NCBI GenBank assembly: GCA_021827255.1
Contig: JAKAWO010000187.1
Span: forward strand, 1 to 6,207
Reading direction: 5' to 3'
DNA from: Acidobacteriota bacterium
GTDB lineage: Bacteria; Acidobacteriota; Terriglobia; UBA7540
Length of the DNA: 6,207 nt
Positions 4,389-6,207 of this stretch are shown piece after piece. The notes beneath the pieces were generated by a model. The model was not told where the DNA came from, searched no databases, and saw only the letters and a program-made list of their open reading frames with translations. How positions within the stretch are numbered: position 1 is the first letter of the stretch; each line of letters begins with the position of its first letter. The translations under genes were made by a program, and so were the position numbers.

Positions 4389-5810
4389 ATGTCCCAATTT
4401 CCCGTTCCCACTACGCCGCCAGAGGTCGTGGTGACGCGCCGCCGCTATTGGCCCGTCGCGACGCTGGTTCTAATTGCGCTTTGCTTCGCCGTTTTTTTTC
4501 TCGAAGGGCTGGCTGGCGGCTCTGAAAAAATCCACGTGCTGCTGGAATTTGGCGCTTCCTACGGCCCTTTCACCCGGCGCGGCGAGTATTGGCGGCTGGT
4601 GATGCCGATGTTCATTCACATCGGCTGGTTGCACATTCTTCTCAACATGTACGCGCTTTGGGTTCTCGGCCCGCTCCTCGAGCGCATTTATGGCTACGGC
4701 CGCTTTTCGGTCATTTATGTCGCCTCGGGGATAACAAGCGCGTGGCTTTCGATGGAACTGTCAAGGGCTGTGGCCGCGGGGGCTTCCGGAGCCATCTTTG
4801 GCGTCGCGGGAGCTATGTTGACCACGGGGTATCTTCACCGCGAGGTAGTCCCGCCGCGCTGGGCTCGCGCCTTTGGTAAATGGATGGTTATTCTCATCCT
4901 GCTCAATCTGGGCATTGGGCTGGCCTTGCCGCACCTGATTGATAACTGGGGACACGTCGGCGGGTTGTTCGGTGGGATGGCGCTAGCGGCCATCATCCCA
5001 CCTCCTCAATCGGCACCGGCCCTCGGGTGGACTGACGAACAGCCGTCTCAATGGATAGTCGCGTTCCCGATTGCAGTTGTGACTCTGGCCATGTTCGCCA
5101 CCGCAAGGCACTACCTCAGAGCGCAGAATGTCGCCTTGGTGTTGAAGCAGGGCGAAAGCTTCCGCAAGCAACACCACGACCGGCGGGCCGGGGAGAGGTT
5201 TCGCGCCGCCGAGCGCCTCGATCCCACCGACGACCGCCCGCACGATGAGTTGGGGTCACTCTTTCTTAGCGAGAACCGTATTTCGGACGCCGTTCGGGAA
5301 TATCAGGCGGCGCTGCGCCTCAATCCCGATTCTCCCGACGCCGAGATCGGTCTCGCCGCCGCTTACGCGGAGCAGGGCGACACGGCAAAGGCCCTCCAAT
5401 GGATGCGAGCGGCCGTCGGCAAAAGTCCCGCGACCGCCCAGGCTCAAGCGACGCTCGGCGACCTTTGTGACCGTGAAAACCTATATCCCGAAGCCATCGC
5501 GCATTATGAGGAGGCGCTTAAGCTGAATCCGAATCTGGCTGAGGCCCAAAATAACCTTGCCTGGCTGCAAGCCACCTGCGATGACCAGAAATATCGCCAT
5601 CCGGCTCAGGCGTTGGCCCACGCTGAGCTGGCGGTGAAATTAACCCACTGGAGAGAGGGCGACTTCATTGATACGCTGGCTGAAGCTTATTATGCCAACG
5701 GCCAGTTCCAAAAGGCGGTGGAAACAGAGAAACGGGCGCTCGCGCTCGATCCTTCCAATCGCGAGCTTCAGCGCCACATGGCTAAATATCGCCAGGCCGC
5801 TGGCCTGTGA
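4389..5810 (+). CDS. Rhomboid family intramembrane serine protease with C-terminal TPR domain
   Basis: Rhomboids cut transmembrane helices inside the bilayer with a Ser-His dyad. From ATG 4389 the protein has 473 residues. Residues 1-20 are a short basic tail. Transmembrane segments lie at about 21-41, 77-98, 105-124, 130-148, 165-182, 185-203 and 221-239. Family landmarks are EYWRL (66-70) in loop 1, HILLN in segment 2 (His82, Asn86), GASGAIFG with nucleophile Ser133, and NWGHVGGLFGG with His189, so the catalytic set is complete. After segment 7 come about six TPR units (roughly 245-457, for example NRISDAVREYQAALRLNPDS and YPEAIAHYEEALKLNPN), a superhelix for protein contacts. With a cytoplasmic N-terminus and seven segments the TPR part would face the periplasm. 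The arrangement recalls Bacillus YqgP/GluP, a rhomboid with C-terminal TPRs. The farther in-frame ATG at 4272 would add 39 residues with no rhomboid character and has no better signal, so 4389 is preferred. Substrates are unknown. Confidence 0.88.
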   Translation: MSQFPVPTTPPEVVVTRRRYWPVATLVLIALCFAVFFLEGLAGGSEKIHVLLEFGASYGPFTRRGEYWRLVMPMFIHIGWLHILLNMYALWVLGPLLERIYGYGRFSVIYVASGITSAWLSMELSRAVAAGASGAIFGVAGAMLTTGYLHREVVPPRWARAFGKWMVILILLNLGIGLALPHLIDNWGHVGGLFGGMALAAIIPPPQSAPALGWTDEQPSQWIVAFPIAVVTLAMFATARHYLRAQNVALVLKQGESFRKQHHDRRAGERFRAAERLDPTDDRPHDELGSLFLSENRISDAVREYQAALRLNPDSPDAEIGLAAAYAEQGDTAKALQWMRAAVGKSPATAQAQATLGDLCDRENLYPEAIAHYEEALKLNPNLAEAQNNLAWLQATCDDQKYRHPAQALAHAELAVKLTHWREGDFIDTLAEAYYANGQFQKAVETEKRALALDPSNRELQRHMAKYRQAAGL

Positions 5811-5869
5811 ACTTCGCCAACCGCGAGCTTTTTCCAGTGGCTGTTATCCAGGGCAGACGGTCAGGCCAA

Positions 5870-6205
5870 TTACTCGCCATGAACCGGAATCTTTATGCCG
5901 GCTTTTCGCGCGAGCGCGATCGCTTCCGAGTCACCCCCGTCGGCGTGCCGCACGATCCCCATAGCCCCATCGTTGGTCAGAACGCGCTCGATGCGTCGAG
6001 CAGTTTCCGGAGCGCCGTCGGCCACGACAGCCTGTCCGGCATGCACCGAAGATCCGATACCCGTTCCTCCCCCGCTCTGGACTGAAACCCAACTCGCGCC
6101 GGACGCCGTGTTGAGCAACGCATTGAGGATCGGCCAATCGGCGATGGCGTCGCTCGCATCGCGCAGGTTTTCGGTGGCGCCGGAGGGTGAAGTGGCATAA
6201 AGATT
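5870..6205 (-). CDS. hutU: Urocanate hydratase (urocanase), C-terminal part, cut by the window edge
   Basis: Urocanase adds water to urocanate to give imidazolonepropionate, the second step of histidine breakdown in the cytoplasm, using tightly bound NAD+ as an electrophile. The last 111 residues are visible, out of about 550 in the family. The order of motifs is diagnostic: DAIADWPILNALLNTASGAS, then GGGTGIGSSVHAGQAVVADG, then RRIERVLTND, MGIVRHADGG and a final AGIKIPVHGE before TAA 5870-5872. Two places differ from the common pattern: the usual His-His or His-Asn before GGG is Gln-Ser (SVQSGGG), and the usual HADAGY is HADGGD. Whether this reflects a divergent branch or altered activity cannot be told here. 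It runs towards the rhomboid gene, with 59 bp between the two stop codons and no clear terminator hairpin in that gap. The remainder of a hut operon would lie to the right. Confidence 0.9.
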   Translation of the reverse strand, partial: NLYATSPSGATENLRDASDAIADWPILNALLNTASGASWVSVQSGGGTGIGSSVHAGQAVVADGAPETARRIERVLTNDGAMGIVRHADGGDSEAIALARKAGIKIPVHGE

Positions 6206-6207
6206 CC

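Noticed and set aside
5760..5832. Similar words AATCGCGAGCTT and AACCGCGAGCTT at the rhomboid end and just behind it
   Set aside because: Short and imperfect, one copy is inside the coding TPR tail, and no flanking similarity extends it; likely chance.

Overview
The window is a GC-rich bacterial chromosomal segment. The best lineage guess is a soil-type Acidobacteriota, inferred from the style of the PQQ beta-propeller C-terminus (FYLTTIGKPEGWAGRDRG), a secreted beta-domain protein of a kind I associate with that phylum, and a multi-hairpin 'GTGGCACGG...CCGTGCCAC' interspersed repeat. Verrucomicrobiota or a related lineage cannot be excluded. There are no rRNA or tRNA genes, CRISPR arrays or transposases.

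Left part (1-2526, + strand): an eroded, accessory-looking stretch. It opens with the C-terminal end of a probable GH51 alpha-L-arabinofuranosidase (to 196). Next is a small secreted, cysteine-rich protein whose frame is interrupted by an in-frame TAG at 634-636 and then continues cleanly to a second TAG at 832-834. A non-coding stretch (835-1093) holds the multi-hairpin repeat at 871-924 and two further simple hairpins. A 245-aa secreted protein of unknown function (1094-1831) follows. Directly behind its stop codon lies a headless remnant of an ECF sigma factor of the SigJ/ECF41 kind, broken by another TAG. This remnant is joined at about position 2138-2140 to a decapitated C-terminal piece of a PQQ-dependent dehydrogenase beta-propeller (to 2526). 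The sigma/PQQ joint looks like a deletion or rearrangement scar.

Right part (2527-6207): well-preserved genes. On the minus strand are htpX (membrane zinc metalloprotease, 2719-3576) and, upstream of it with a 92-bp gap, an exported or membrane-anchored single-domain rhodanese with an unusual cysteine-rich active-site loop (3669-4157). Divergently, on the plus strand, is a rhomboid intramembrane serine protease fused to about six TPR repeats (4389-5810), possibly read from a leaderless transcript. The window ends inside the C-terminal part of urocanate hydratase (hutU, minus strand, 5870-6205), convergent with the rhomboid gene.

The htpX, rhodanese and rhomboid genes suggest a neighbourhood concerned with membrane and envelope proteins, but shared function is only inferred from adjacency. 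I did not find a convincing new multi-gene system. The points most worth a second look are the in-frame amber in the cysteine-rich secreted protein, the sigma/PQQ scar, the structured repeat and the rhodanese active-site loop.
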